Shown here: in pieces, positions 44,130-55,290 of the stretch | Layout: each line of letters opens with the position of its first letter | How positions within the stretch are numbered: the stretch's first letter is position 1 | DNA from: Bryoerythrophyllum caledonicum | Taxonomy: Eukaryota > Streptophyta > Bryopsida > Pottiales > Pottiaceae | NCBI GenBank assembly: GCA_963971425.1 | Contig: OZ020526.1 | Span: 18,939,173-19,003,172 of the forward strand | Direction of reading: 5' to 3' | Length of the DNA stretch: 64,000 nt | The notes under the pieces: model-generated | Seen by the model: only the letters and a program-made list of their open reading frames with translations | The model's database searches: none | What the model was told of the DNA's origin: nothing | Position numbers and translations under genes: made by a program

Positions 44130-45856
44130 TCTCCCTCTCAAGAAGCGGTGGTGCGAGAGGAGCAAGTGGAACCTTCAAGCTGGTTCTTGTAAACAATGGT
44201 CATACATGCGCAACATTAAGTAATTTCCAGGGTGACTGCTGTGTAAACTGTGCATTTCTATAGTAATTTTGCAAAGTGTCAAGTGCAATCAATCACTTCA
44301 ATTTCAGAAGGCACAAAGTTTTCAACGTCCTGAAGCAGGTGCTTGGGATGTGTCAACTGCTTCGTCAGAATATACAGATTTTTTGCAGGTTGTGGAACAG
44401 CTGCTGATATCTCACTTCGACGTTACAGAGTCTTTACTTTCCAAAGTTATTATGTAAATTGAACATTTTCACATTTTCACATTATCACATTATCACATTA
44501 TCTATGATTACTTTTCATCAACTCCTAACTTGATTGTACAAGAAGATGTTCCAAAACTGACAGAAATCAAATCACAAGTCGTATATGGTATATGTGGTGT
44601 GAGAGATCAACTATCTGAATACAAAAAAATCACATTATGATAAATCTCATTAGGCTTTCAAACAAAAATATTTTTTCATGAGGATGAGTACCACATTTTT
44701 CATGAGAATAGGACTAGGATTGTGGAATGATATGTGGCTAGATTCAAAGCAAGTAGAGATCGGTTAGCAGGACAAACCTGGGCTAGAAGATAGAATGTCC
44801 GGGTCAGCACAGCAGCAGAAGTTTCATGACCAGCGATTAACATGGTCATCAAGTCATCCCTAGTTGTTTGCTGGATACCTGAATCATATCCCACAAACTT
44901 GAGAACGCAGCCTGCCTACTACTTCATCACAATATCCACTTAGTAAAGAAATAAACACACAAACTAGTACAAAAGATATATAACTATCATTTCTGCGAAG
45001 TCCTAGTTGCCAAGAACAGTAACACTTAGACGTCATCCGTCACAAGAAGCAATGCTAAAATAGCTGCATGATGATGATTAGGTTCAAAGGTTCAAAGGAT
45101 TCTGGATTTTCCCACAATTTTGCAGATCGATGAATATTCCACGTTGAAATGAGAATGTCTTCGTCCCTATCAGACCACTGCAATCAAGGTGATTAGCATC
45201 ATACAGGGACCGCAAAATGCAAAGTTACGGATCACTCGATGGAGAAGGTAATATGCTAGCTTACCTGTTAATACGATACTTCCCCAGAGTATCAATTTTC
45301 AATGATCGTCGAATCAAGACTGGCAGTTGAGGATAAAGGCGCAGTGACTGCCACAACCATAGTCAGTGTCATCACAAAGACGACATGTGAAAGCGAAGAG
45401 AAACTGCTCATAATCTCAACACTTAAGCCAAGTCTTCGTTGCAGGATTACTTGGAGTAAATCTAGCTCGCAGTTCTAGAACCATACCGTGTGTTGAGCTA
45501 AATAATCAAACGACTCACCTCATTGATGACCCTTGTTGTGTATTTCAGCTTTTTCGTATCTTCAACACTAGGATGTCCATCTCCCAGAACTCTATCCACC
45601 TGTTACATAAAGATTCAGCCTTAGATGTGTCTATCCAAGTAAACCCGAATCGGGATTTCAGAGATGTGTCTATGCAAGTAAAGACAATACAATATCAACA
45701 ATTCTATTACCTGCATCCTGCATCTTACGTATTGAGACTAATTATAGCATCTGCCAATAATGTCTTCAATTGCGGAAAGGGCACAAGGTAATCTACAGCA
45801 TGCTACAGACGAACGGAACTCACCTCCTCTTGAAGTTTGGTCACCACGCCAGGATT
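43983..45856 (-). pseudogene. rearranged CYP97A-like carotenoid hydroxylase pseudogene
   Basis: Minus-strand exons with GT-AG borders: 45,856-45,824 (NPGVVTKLQEE, 33-nt microexon); 45,599-45,519 (VDRVLGD…KLKYTTRVINE, 81 nt); 45,347-45,265 (SLRLYPQLPVLIRRSL…INR); about 45,166-45,082 (DEDILISTWNIHRSAKLWENPESFEP, truncated); then 44,878-44,778 (DDLMTMLIAGHETSAAVLT, the oxygen-binding I-helix) and a second microexon copy at 44,015-43,983. The I-helix exon should precede the microexon, so the locus is duplicated and rearranged. It has a 1-nt deletion near its start and Arg for a conserved Trp (LTWTFYLL). ERR and haem-cysteine exons: the ExxR (ESLR) is present, the haem-binding exon is absent. CYP97A enzymes hydroxylate carotenoid beta rings in plastids. 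This copy cannot make an enzyme. Confidence 0.8.
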
Positions 45857-45972
45857 CTGTTGCTCGTTCAAGGACACGACGGGATTAATTCAAGTTGTGA
45901 GGCTCCCATTCTGCCGTGAAACATCGAACTTGAACATGCAACCTACAATCCTAGCTCTAAATTGGAAAAACT
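45716..45972. repeat. direct repeat copy B (257 bp) with CYP97A-like microexon
   Basis: Second copy of the 43,875-44,129 sequence, about 1.84 kb away. Here the microexon keeps intact splice signals (CAACAG acceptor, GTGAGT donor) and is followed downstream on the minus strand by the next two coding exons in good order. An additional short duplication of the following intron (ATTGTATTGTCTTTACTTGC) has a match at about 43,020-43,050. Confidence 0.75.
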
Positions 45973-46011
45973 ACGTTTGTTAGAGCCTGTCTCGCAACGG
46001 CCATGTTTATC

Positions 46012-46210
46012 CACTTGCTAGAAAAACACGTTGCAAATCAGCAAAAGTAAAAGGGAACTTCAGTTTAGTTAAGTTCCACACTGAACGGAGGGTACAACCC
46101 CATGCACCCCATGCACCCCATCTCCATAACTCAAGTCCTAACTCAAAAGCACGTTGCAAATCAGCAAAAGTAAAAGGGCACTTCAGTTTAGTTAAGATCC
46201 ATAATGATAT
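46012..46210 (-). repeat. short dispersed repeat (AAGTAAAAGGG(A/C)ACTTCAGTTTAG)
   Basis: A unit of about 60 bp containing GCAAATCAGCAAAAGTAAAA and ACTTCAGTTTAGTTAAG occurs twice here (about 46,030-46,080 and 46,150-46,200), separated by a GGTGCATGGGGTGCATGG-type stretch (minus strand), and once more at 50,165-50,210. Minus-strand translation gives L-x-LTKLK(F/C)PFTFADLQR, but the copies carry no longer frame, so it is treated as a repeat. Confidence 0.6.
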
Positions 46211-46664
46211 GTATCCCAAATGAGTTAAGACTCATAATGATTCACTGCTACCAGAAACCCAGCCAATATTCCATGGAACCATGAGATGGGCGCATATCTG
46301 CAAGATTGCATAACCCAAGGTCAATGAAGAATCCATAAACCCATTCAAACAATAAAAAATAAAACGTTACTCCAATTATTGAACCTCCCACCACTTTAAA
46401 AAGGCGGATGAAGTCTATTGCTTTCGGTTGTAACTAATATTGATCTCCCAACCAAATAACGTATCTCATCCACCGTCTAGAAAATCTCAATTCAACGAGA
46501 ATGCATGATGTTCGTTGAACTCACAGATAGTTTCCTTGTCTTGTGATAAAGTTAATGAAGACGGCAAGAGCAAAGGTACTTGAACACGTGAAGAGATTGA
46601 CGTAGACGATAACTTCCTAAACTCTTTAGAGCCCCAAAAAGGTTCCAGATGCCTCCCAGCCAGA

Positions 46665-47576
46665 AGTAACGCTCCAACGCTCGGCACCAACTGTAGAATA
46701 AAAGCAGAAAAAAAATAATAGAATGGATGAGGAATGGATGACCTTCCAGAATAAGTTGTTGCCGATTGTTCCAGAAGCAAGCTTGTAGGTTCTACAACAA
46801 AACGCCTCTGGGAAGACATAAACTGAAAACGCCTAGGAAGTGGTAGCAGTGAAACATAACTCAAGTCGTAACTCAAGTCGTAACTCAGATTGCTTCCCGC
46901 AACTTGGGTGTCTTTGCAGATTGCTTCCTGCGGCGCCTACCAATCTTCTCACGGCTCGCTCAGGTTGCCACTTCCATTTGGAAGCATTGTGGCATCATTA
47001 TCCTCCTCTGTGCTACGATTATGTTTTTCCGGTAACCCACATTCTCTATCTAACGGTATGTTGTTTTGTGATATCTATTATCTACTGAATATAATAAATT
47101 TAAAAAAGGACATCACCAAAAATAGAACCCAAGCTTACATAGGTGATACCCGTTGTAGGAAGCTGCGACATGCGGCATTTACTTTTTGTGTAAAGCTTTT
47201 ACAATTTTAGTTAACTTACAATGTGATTTCATTGGTGTGCAGTGGTTTCTAGGTTGCAGCCACTTCAAGTGTCCCATATGACGACTGCCTGTTTGGGATG
47301 CTAAAATTAATGGAAAGCCTTGGCTTCGTCCCGAACTCATTCTCCATCAACGGCGGAGTCAGGGTCCAGGACTCAATGGAATGGAATCCAATTTTTAGGC
47401 ATAGGAAAAAAATGTAGCATATTCAAAACAATTGTGCAAGAAGCGGTGGTTGAAAATGTTCCATTTCACATTTAAATCTTTTTTGAACTGAATATGCTAC
47501 CAAATATTAATCCAAACGGTTGATTAGAAGGTTTTCACCAGATATTTGAATAGAAAAAATAATAAGTGAAAAATTC
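46665..47576. repeat. 0.9-kb inverted repeat, left arm
   Basis: Pairs with 53,885-54,798 in opposite orientation; the arms are near-identical over about 912 bp, so both show the same open frames on opposite strands. The spacer is 6.3 kb. Contains CAAGTCGTAACT tandem triplets near 46,860 and part of a TTAA-type MITE interior at its inner edge. No protein of known type is encoded. Confidence 0.85.
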
Positions 47577-48564
47577 GATTATCTTTGGTTTTATATTAAA
47601 AGAAAATAGAAAATAATATTTTTGTTCCCCCTTGCCCGAATGGGGTGAAAATATTTGACTTTGGTTAAAATGCCTTGTTATACTAAAGAAAAAATAATAG
47701 AATATAATATCAAAAGTAGGTATATTCTTCATATGTACAAAAAATCTAGAAAGATGCGAAAATAGGAATGAAACTCAACCCATTTTATAATCATGTTTTG
47801 TATCATGATTGACAAAGAAGTACATGTGTTGTACTCTTTGTTTTAAAGTATATAGTATGATTTCCTATATATATTTGTATTAAATTATTTTCATGTCTCT
47901 TTTTGTGATCTACATTTAGAAATGTAGAGGTGCTCCATTGTGGTTTTAGTTTGTGACACTTGTTGTATGTTAATCAATGTATGTATGTTCCCATGACAAT
48001 AACCTCAAAGAGATTTAAACCCAAGTAAAATATTTTCACACATTAAGTGTCAAAGTTGGCAACAATTGAATGTTTCTCACAACTACACGTGATGGTAGAT
48101 TTAGAAATTATTTTGTTATATAAATATTTTGGCCTGCAGCTTTGAAGCACATGTAATTAATATAGATTTATTCTCCGGTCAATAATTTCAATGAAAAAAA
48201 AATGTATCCAATCTTTGGGAGTGTGTCAAATTTGGCACTTGAATGACAAAAATGACCATTGACGTTCAACTTGTTGGTCATCCACAAATGTCATCCGAGA
48301 AGCCAAAATTGGCTGCTTCGGCGTTTAAGTGTTAATGGAGACATTAAGGAATGCGCATGTATAGAGAAGAAAAATATTTTTATTTTTATTTTTGAGTGAT
48401 AGCCAATTGAATTACAATGCCAACCTAAGTGATTACATATTTTTCCGATCAAAATTAAATAAGTTATGAATTTTCAAAGTGTGCTACCATGTTCAATGAG
48501 TAAGCATGAGTAGGTACACCCCATACCCATCAACGAAAGTATTATTGTTACTAGACTACCTTAA
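47577..48564. other. AT-rich MITE-related sequence
   Basis: No gene. From 47,380 to about 48,330 the sequence resembles TTAA-type MITE interiors and ends GGCGTTTAAGTG followed by TTAA at about 48,331, like the right end of the 25.9-kb element. 48,340-48,560 has no recognisable feature. Confidence 0.45.
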
Positions 48565-49612
48565 CCCCTAAGGGCCCACGACATTTTTGCACCAAACTCA
48601 CCGAAAACTGGGAGTTTCAATGCATTCAACATAGAATGCAAATAAACACAAATTTCACATGCCTAACCGTAGGATCTTACACTTGGACTGTACAAGTGTA
48701 TGTGGTAATATAATTTTTATAGTTTGACTGTACGGATTGAAAGATATCAACTTTTGATGAGAGACATAGACTCTTTTTGAGGTCATACTAAGTACCTTCA
48801 ACAAACTTCGACCACCTTTTATGGCAAATTTTTGCACTATAGGCCATGATTTTATAATTTTTACTTAAAAAGGATCATGCTAGGTACATGTGCAATGTGC
48901 ATCAAATATTAGAAGTGTAAGAGGGGTAGAAGATGTCCTTAAAAATCCTGCAATGCAACTATGTGCTAAGAATTAACAACACACTTTAAGTTTTGCATAC
49001 ACCATATCCTTCTCATAATTTTGAAATTCAACTATTCATACAGTAGATGCAAGGACTTCCATTCTCTTTCAAAGAGAAATCTCTCTTTCTTTTGAATGGA
49101 CAAAAACTCAAATTTCTATTGAACCTAGAATCTATTTAAATTTTGCGACACAATTTGTTTTATGTCACACCAAAATGTTGCATTATTGGTATATGTTATT
49201 GGAAGAGACCTCGTTGTATAGGTATCCAAAAAGCCCTTGGGGGGGATGACATGTTGGTTGTCTTTAAGGCACTTAGTGTAAAAAGGTGTTTACCTTTGAA
49301 AGGGGGAAGTAGCTCTAGATTCACTTTCCTTTGTCCCGTGGCCATGGGATTAGTGAATTGAATGAACAAACACTATATTCACGCCGGTACCTTCGGGGCC
49401 GGAGTTCTTCTTCTTCATCTTCTATGTTATTGGGAAAAAATTGTAACATTTGAACCGTAAGTTGGATCTCTACAAAAATTATATCTACATGAAGCTAATA
49501 AAAAGATGGCCACTCAGTAAATAAAAAATTACAAAATCATGCCTAAATTTGAAATTGTCGGACCCTATCCAAACTCAAAATGTCCCCCAAGGGAACATTG
49601 GGCCTTTAGGGG
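48565..49612. mobile_element. TTAA-type MITE (1.05 kb) carrying a SINE insertion
   Basis: Left end CCCCTAAGGGCCCACGAC at 48,565 after TTAA; right end GGCCTTTAGGGG at 49,612 before CTAA. The next MITE begins at once (CCCCTAAAAGACC at 49,617), sharing the CTAA, so one inserted next to or into the end of the other. A 5'-truncated SINE copy lies inside at about 49,205-49,432. Confidence 0.6.
49205..49432 (+). mobile_element. 5'-truncated SINE copy
   Basis: Matches the 3' two thirds of the SINE at 52,734-53,076 (AAAAAGCCCTTGGGGG, ATGACATGTTGGTTGTCTTT, GTAGCTCTAGATTCACT, ATTCACGCCG) and ends in the same CTTCTTCTTC tail. It lacks the tRNA-like head. Not protein-coding despite a 72-codon open frame. 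Confidence 0.75.
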
Positions 49613-49616
49613 CTAA

Positions 49617-50783
49617 CCCCTAAAAGACCAAGTGTCCTATGGGATAACGATTGTGATTTTGGGCAGGTTCCTAAAGTTTCATTAAAAAGTTTATTTTCTT
49701 CAAAACTTCTATATTACATTTTCCTTGATAAGAGCTTCGTCCATTCACTTCAAACTATTTTTTCGGGCCCATGTTTTATAAGGTTTAGGATCATCTATAA
49801 TCAAAATTGGGGACTGTACATAGGGTGGGATTGAAAATCTTTGCATCTACCATTAATATTGATTTTTGAATTTCAAAAATATGAGAAGGATATGTTATAT
49901 GCAAAATTTGTTATTGTATAGTTAATTCTCAACACATAGTTGCATCCTAGGATTTTTACATAGTGGCATCGCAGTCATGACAAAGCATAATCTCAGATTT
50001 TCGTGCAATGTGCAAGTGCATGAGTCTGAAAAAATTCGCAAGGAATTCTCCCCCAATTTACCACTCCTAACTCCTACAATCATGTGCAAAGCAAGGGTTC
50101 TTGTGGAGGCAAAAAGTGGAGTGTCTTCAACAATATGGACCATGCCTTTACATAGAATGCGGCTTGTCAAAAGTAAAAGGGAACTTCAGTTTAGTTAAGA
50201 TCCACAGTGTACAATGTGATTTCAGCATGTAGTCTTTTTTGGGGGGAAAAAAGAGGAGCCTAAGAAAGCACCTGCCATGCGACGCGTTGTAAAAGCGGCC
50301 CAAAAAGTTGCTCCTTCTATAAACTGGAACCATAAAATGATTTACCAAACAAATTTTTTATTTTTATTTTTTTAATTTTTTTTCAATTTAAAAAAAAAGA
50401 CGGCCTGGAAAACTGCCTGCCATGCGATGCCATGCGACGCCTGCCATGCAACGAAACCAGAATTTTAAAAAATGAAAATAAAATCCTTACGTACAAGTCG
50501 ATGGCCACATTGGCACCTTTTGACGTTTCACCCCTACATGACCAACTGTTCTCTATGGAGCCACTTGTGATTTCCGACAGGTTCCTAACAAATGAATACA
50601 GTTTTTAATTTCTGAAAATTTTATATTGTATTTTCCTTTGTATGCGCGAAGTGCAAGTATTTTTACTTTAAGATATCAATTTTCATGGTTTGAAAATTAG
50701 TACCCTTCAGTATTAAAATTGGTGTCTTCGCGTAGCTCCTAAACTTATGCTAAAATTTTCTTTTGATGTTCTGAATTAATGTA
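49617..50783. mobile_element. degenerate TTAA-type MITE sequence
   Basis: Left end CCCCTAAAAGACCAAGTGTCC at 49,617, followed by the family interior (GATAAGAGCTTCGTCCATTC). A second degenerate end (CACCCCTACATGACCAAC) lies near 50,529, followed by GACAGGTTCC and AAAATTGGTG. Between them is a CCATGCGACGC repeat (50,275-50,450) and one copy of the AAGTAAAAGGGAACTTC repeat. Right boundaries are unclear. Confidence 0.45.
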
Positions 50784-52501
50784 CAGTGGGGTACAGTTTG
50801 CTTACGAATTCTGGCCGCAGTGCAGGACAGTGAAAAAACTGGGAAACTTTGGAATGCAATAACTTGCTCAAAAATTGACGGATTTTGGAATTTCAAATTG
50901 CGTTGGAATGCTAGTGAAGTCTACTTTAATATTACAAAAAGTATATACATAAAAACTTGAAAAATGAATAAGCATTTGTATTTTCTTTATACACTATCTA
51001 CCACCTAGTGCTTCCACCTCTAGCTGAGATCACTGCTTTAATACGATTGGGCATAGTTGAAATGAGGCATTTCAATTGCTCTAAAGGAACCTCATCCCAT
51101 ACTTTCTGAATGCATTCTATCAATTCTTGCTTATTTTGTGGCATGCTATGGTAACGAAGCCAATCTTTGAGTATCTTCCAAATGTTCTCAATTGGATTTA
51201 GATCAGGTGAGTTTGAAGGCCACTTCAACTTCTTCATGCCATAAGCTAGTCTCCAATTCTCTGCCAACTTACTTCGATGAACAGGAGCTCCATCTTCCAT
51301 GAGAGTGAGGTCATGAGGATTATCGTGCATGAAATAAAACCCGCTCAAAGTGCTTTCATACACATTTTTCACAAAATGTGCAACAATTCTTTCTCCTTGA
51401 GGCATAATGACTAATGGGCATTTGTCGAAACCAGTAAACGCACCCCACGTCATCACAGATGTCCTTCCAAATTTGAAGGTAGGCGCCAAACATTCTGTCA
51501 ACAAGATCGACGCCAACATCTCACTAGTCTTGCTGCAAAATATCAGGTGCATCATAATACCATGCGAAAATATATTCGGAATCTGGGCTTTGGAAATTGC
51601 ATTGCTTCAAAGAAGCCATACCTCAATCTAGTGCAGAAAGCAACTAGGTTAGCATTTGCTTGCAAATATAAGCATTGGACAGAACAAGATTGGTACAAGG
51701 TCATTTGGACAGATGAATCGTCATTTGAACTTGGAAAGAATTCTCATCAAATTCGAGTATGGCGCAAACCTTACGAAAAGTATATGACAGAATGTTTGGC
51801 GCCTACCTTCAAATTTGGAAGGACATCTATGATGATGTGGGGTGCGTTTACTGGTTTCGACAAATGCCCGTTAGTCATTATGCCTCAAGGAGAAAGATTT
51901 GCTGCACATTTTGTGAAAAATGTGTATGAAAGCACTTTGAGCGGGTTTTATTTCATGCACGATAATCCTCATGACCTCACTCTCATGGAAGATGGAGCTC
52001 TTGTTCATCGAAGTAAGTTGGCAGAGAATTGGAGACTAGCTTATGGCATGAAGAAGTTGAAGTGGCCTTCAAACTCACCTGATCTAAATCCAATTGAGAA
52101 CATTTGGAAGATACTCAAAGATTGACTTCGTTACCATAGCATGCCACAAAATAAGCAAGAATTGATAGAATGCATTCAGAAAGTATGGGATGAGGTTCCT
52201 TTAGAGCAATTGAAATGCCTCATTTCAACTATGCCCAATCGTATTAAAGCAGTGATCTCAGCTAGAGGTGGAAGCACTAGGTGGTAGATAGTGTATAAAG
52301 AAAATACAAATGCTTATTCATTTTTCAAGTTTTTATGTATATACTTTTTGTAATATTAAAGTAGACTTCACTAGCATTCCAACGCAATTTGAAATTCCAA
52401 AATCCGTCAATTTTTGAGCAAGTTATTGCATTCCAAAGTTTCCCAGTTTTTTCACTGTCCTGCACTGCGGCCAGAATTCGTAAGCAAACTGTACCCCACT
52501 G
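50784..52501. mobile_element. palindromic Tc1-type (DD34E) transposon, two 3' ends
   Basis: Both ends are CAGTGGGGTACAGTTTGC inverted, each next to TA (50,782-50,783; 52,502-52,503). The left 717 bp (50,784-51,500) is an inverted copy of the right 717 bp (51,785-52,501); the 284-bp middle belongs to the right-hand copy only. The right copy, plus strand from about 51,502 to 52,287, encodes the second helix-turn-helix and catalytic core: D in WTDESSF, D in LMEDG, E in NPIENIW with 34 residues between the last two (Tc1 family). It has TGA at 52,123-52,125 where the left arm has TGG. The left arm encodes only the C-terminal half (51,500-50,998). The first DNA-binding domain and the 5' terminal repeat are absent, so neither half is autonomous. 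Confidence 0.88.
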
Positions 52502-52733
52502 TACATGAAGAATAGATTACTTTCTTGAGAATTTTCAAAGAAAAAAAAAAAAGCCCTTATTGCAACAAAATATTTATACTTCACTCAAACATTTTCACAC
52601 AATTCTAAAAAAAACTGTCATTTTCACATAAAAACATGAGATCTTGAATTTTTTTCACTTACAATGCATTTTACAACAAAATACGGTAAAAAACTTCTTA
52701 TTGACCGTTTGGATTATCAGTCTAAAACACATT

Positions 52734-53076
52734 GGCACCACGGCCTTGGTGTAGTGGTTTGAGCCATGGCACACTGGTGAGGTGGTTGTGAGTTCAAATC
52801 CCCATGCCGGCGTGGTGCCTACCACCATAGTCCACCCAACTATGGTGGAGGGTCTTGAGACCTTGTTGTATGGGTACCCAAAAAGCCCTTGGGGGATGAC
52901 ATGTTGGTTGTCTTTAAGGCACTTAGTATAGAAAAGTGTTTACCTTCGAAAGGGAGAAGTAGCTCTAGATTCACTATCTTTTGTCCGGTGGCCATCGGAT
53001 TAGTCAATAGGATGAACCAACACTATATTCACGCCGTATCCTTCGGGAGCCGAAATTCTTCTTCTTCTTCTTCTAG
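52734..53076 (+). mobile_element. tRNA-derived SINE, full length (343 bp)
   Basis: A-box TGGTGTAGTGG at 52,747-52,757 and B-box GTTCAAATCCC at 52,792-52,802, about 35 bp apart as in tRNA promoters, show an RNA polymerase III origin. The 3' end is a CTTCTTCTTCTTCTTC tail. Target duplications AACACATT lie at 52,726-52,733 and 53,077-53,084. It inserted into TTAA-type MITE sequence. Middle segment CCATAGTCCACCCAACTATGG is a hairpin. Confidence 0.85.
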
Positions 53077-53084
53077 AACACATT

Positions 53085-53884
53085 TTGGTTACAAAACAAT
53101 TTAACACAAATTGACATTTCTTAAACCTCTACCCTTTGCACAATCTTTTTTGCATATGCTACACTCATTCTCTAACTCTAAAATTTTGTATATAAGGAAT
53201 TAACCTCATGCTTAACACAATGGTAAAAGATTTAGACCTTCTCTAGTATTGTACGTTGAATTACTTCAAATATGGTCCTATTCATTGCCAATAAATAATT
53301 TGAATACTTAAAACCAAAAACGCAAAAATACATTTTCCAAATGATGTTACCAATAAGGAACACTAATGAATAGTTAATTAGCATATTGAACGGTAATGGA
53401 CACATGGTTAAAAATATAGAAATGAAATCATATGTTATACCAAATCAATCTACTCAAATACAACTCTTGAATGCCAAAAGTCCCGAGGTGGGCTTTTGCA
53501 AATCTCATGCACATTCTCATAGTTGTGTTTTATATTCATAAATCCTCAAATTTTGTACAACAATGCAAGATGACAAGAGGTACAAGGGAATTTTATTTAT
53601 TCTTATGGGACCTATGAATAAAAAGTATTGTCATGCCAAAGAAAAAATCATCAAGTGTGGGCATGTTGGGCAACTTTGAAATTTTTTGCAAGGACACTCT
53701 TTTAAATGTGAGATTTTAAATACTCGCAAGTGATATCATTTCCTTTCATATTGTCCAAGAGCATTTCTTGTGTTCAGTGAAAAATAACATTTTAACTCAA
53801 ATTAAACATTCTCACACATTGTCATAGATTTTCCGGTAAGGAACCAAAAAAACTTCTTCTTCTCCACATGAAAATTTGAGATCT
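53085..53884. other. AT-rich MITE-related sequence
   Basis: No gene. Begins as the interrupted MITE (CATATGCTACACTC, AACACAATGGTAAAAGATTTAGACC) into which the SINE inserted, then AT-rich sequence with ATTCTCACACATTGTC motifs shared with other MITE copies. Confidence 0.45.
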
Positions 53885-54798
53885 TCGAACTTTTCACTTA
53901 TTATTTTTTCTATTCAAATATCTGGTGAAAACCTTCTAATCAACCGTTTGGATTAATGTTTGGTAGCATATTCAGTTCAAAAAAGATTTAAATGTGAAAT
54001 GGAACATTTTCAACCACCGCTTCTTGCACAATTGTTTTGAATATGCTACATTTTTTTCCTATGCCTAAAAATTGGATTCCATTCCATTGAGTCCTGGACC
54101 CTGACTCCGCCGTTGATGGAGAATGAGTTCGGGACAAAGCCAAGGCTTTCCATTAATTTTAGCATCCCAAACAGGCAGTCGTCATATGGGACACTTGAAG
54201 TGGCTGCAACCTAGAAACCACTGCACACCAATGAAATCACATTGTAAGTTAACTAAAATTGTAAAAGCTTTACACAAAAAGTAAATGCCGCATGTCGCAG
54301 CTTCCTACAACGGGTATCACCTATGTAAGCTTGGGTTCTATTTTTGGTGATGTCCTTTTTTAAATTTATTATATTCAGTAGATAATAGATATCACAAAAC
54401 AACATACCGTTAGATAGAGAATGTGGGTTACCGGAAAAACATAATCGTAGCACAGAGGAGGATAATGATGCCACAATGCTTCCAAATGGAAGTGGCAACC
54501 TGAGCGAGCCGTGAGAAGATTGGTAGGCGCCGCAGGAAGCAATCTACAAAGACACCCAAGTTGCGGGAAGCAATCTGAGTTACGACTTGAGTTACGACTT
54601 GAGTTATGTTTCACTGCTACCACTTCCTAGGCGTTTTCAGTTTACGTCTTCCCAGAGGCGTTTTGTTGTAGAACCTACAAGCTTGCTTCTGGAACAATCG
54701 GCAACAACTTATTCTGGAAGGTCATCCATTCCTCATCCATTCTATTATTGTTTTTCTGCTTTTATTCTGCACTTGGTGCCGAGCGTTGGAGCGTTACT
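53885..54798. repeat. 0.9-kb inverted repeat, right arm
   Basis: Reverse complement of 46,665-47,576 with only scattered differences (for example a missing base run near the ATTATTG tract at 54,745 and GACAAAGCC versus CGTCCCG changes near 54,135). Homology ends abruptly at AGTAACGC/GCGTTACT. The small number of differences implies a recent duplication or gene conversion between arms. Confidence 0.85.
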
Positions 54799-55233
54799 AG
54801 TACTTTCCCACGTCTGTTGTTGTTTTCTTTAGTCAATTCTAACAGTTGCTATACATCAAGTCGTATCAATGTAAACTGTCAAATCTCATGGTTGTCAGTT
54901 GTCTTCTATAGATTCTCAGGGCTATCTTCTATCAAATCTTGTGGTTGTATCATGCCAAGTCTACCATGATTGTTCCACGTCAAATTCATGGTTGTCTATA
55001 ATTCTATAATGTCTCTTAAGATGTTGTGGAAAAAAGTACAGTGACAGGAACAAGCGGAGACTTATTCACAACGACCTTCCCTAGGAGGCTGGAGTTCATA
55101 CTAATAGTATTCCCACGTCTCTTGTTGTTGCAATATCATGTCTGTTCTTATGGTTCATATTGCCTTAACATGCTCTTACAATAAATTGCTAGGGTAAAGA
55201 GTGGCATCTTTGCACACTAATATATAAATATAA

Positions 55234-55290
<57 letters not shown>

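Noticed and set aside
46007-46219. Small protein with repeated LTKLKFPFTFADLQR
   Set aside because: The motif comes from a short dispersed DNA repeat found at three places with different flanks.
55239-55287. TATA box within the (TA)n tract
   Set aside because: It is a plain dinucleotide microsatellite about 900 bp from the nearest start codon.
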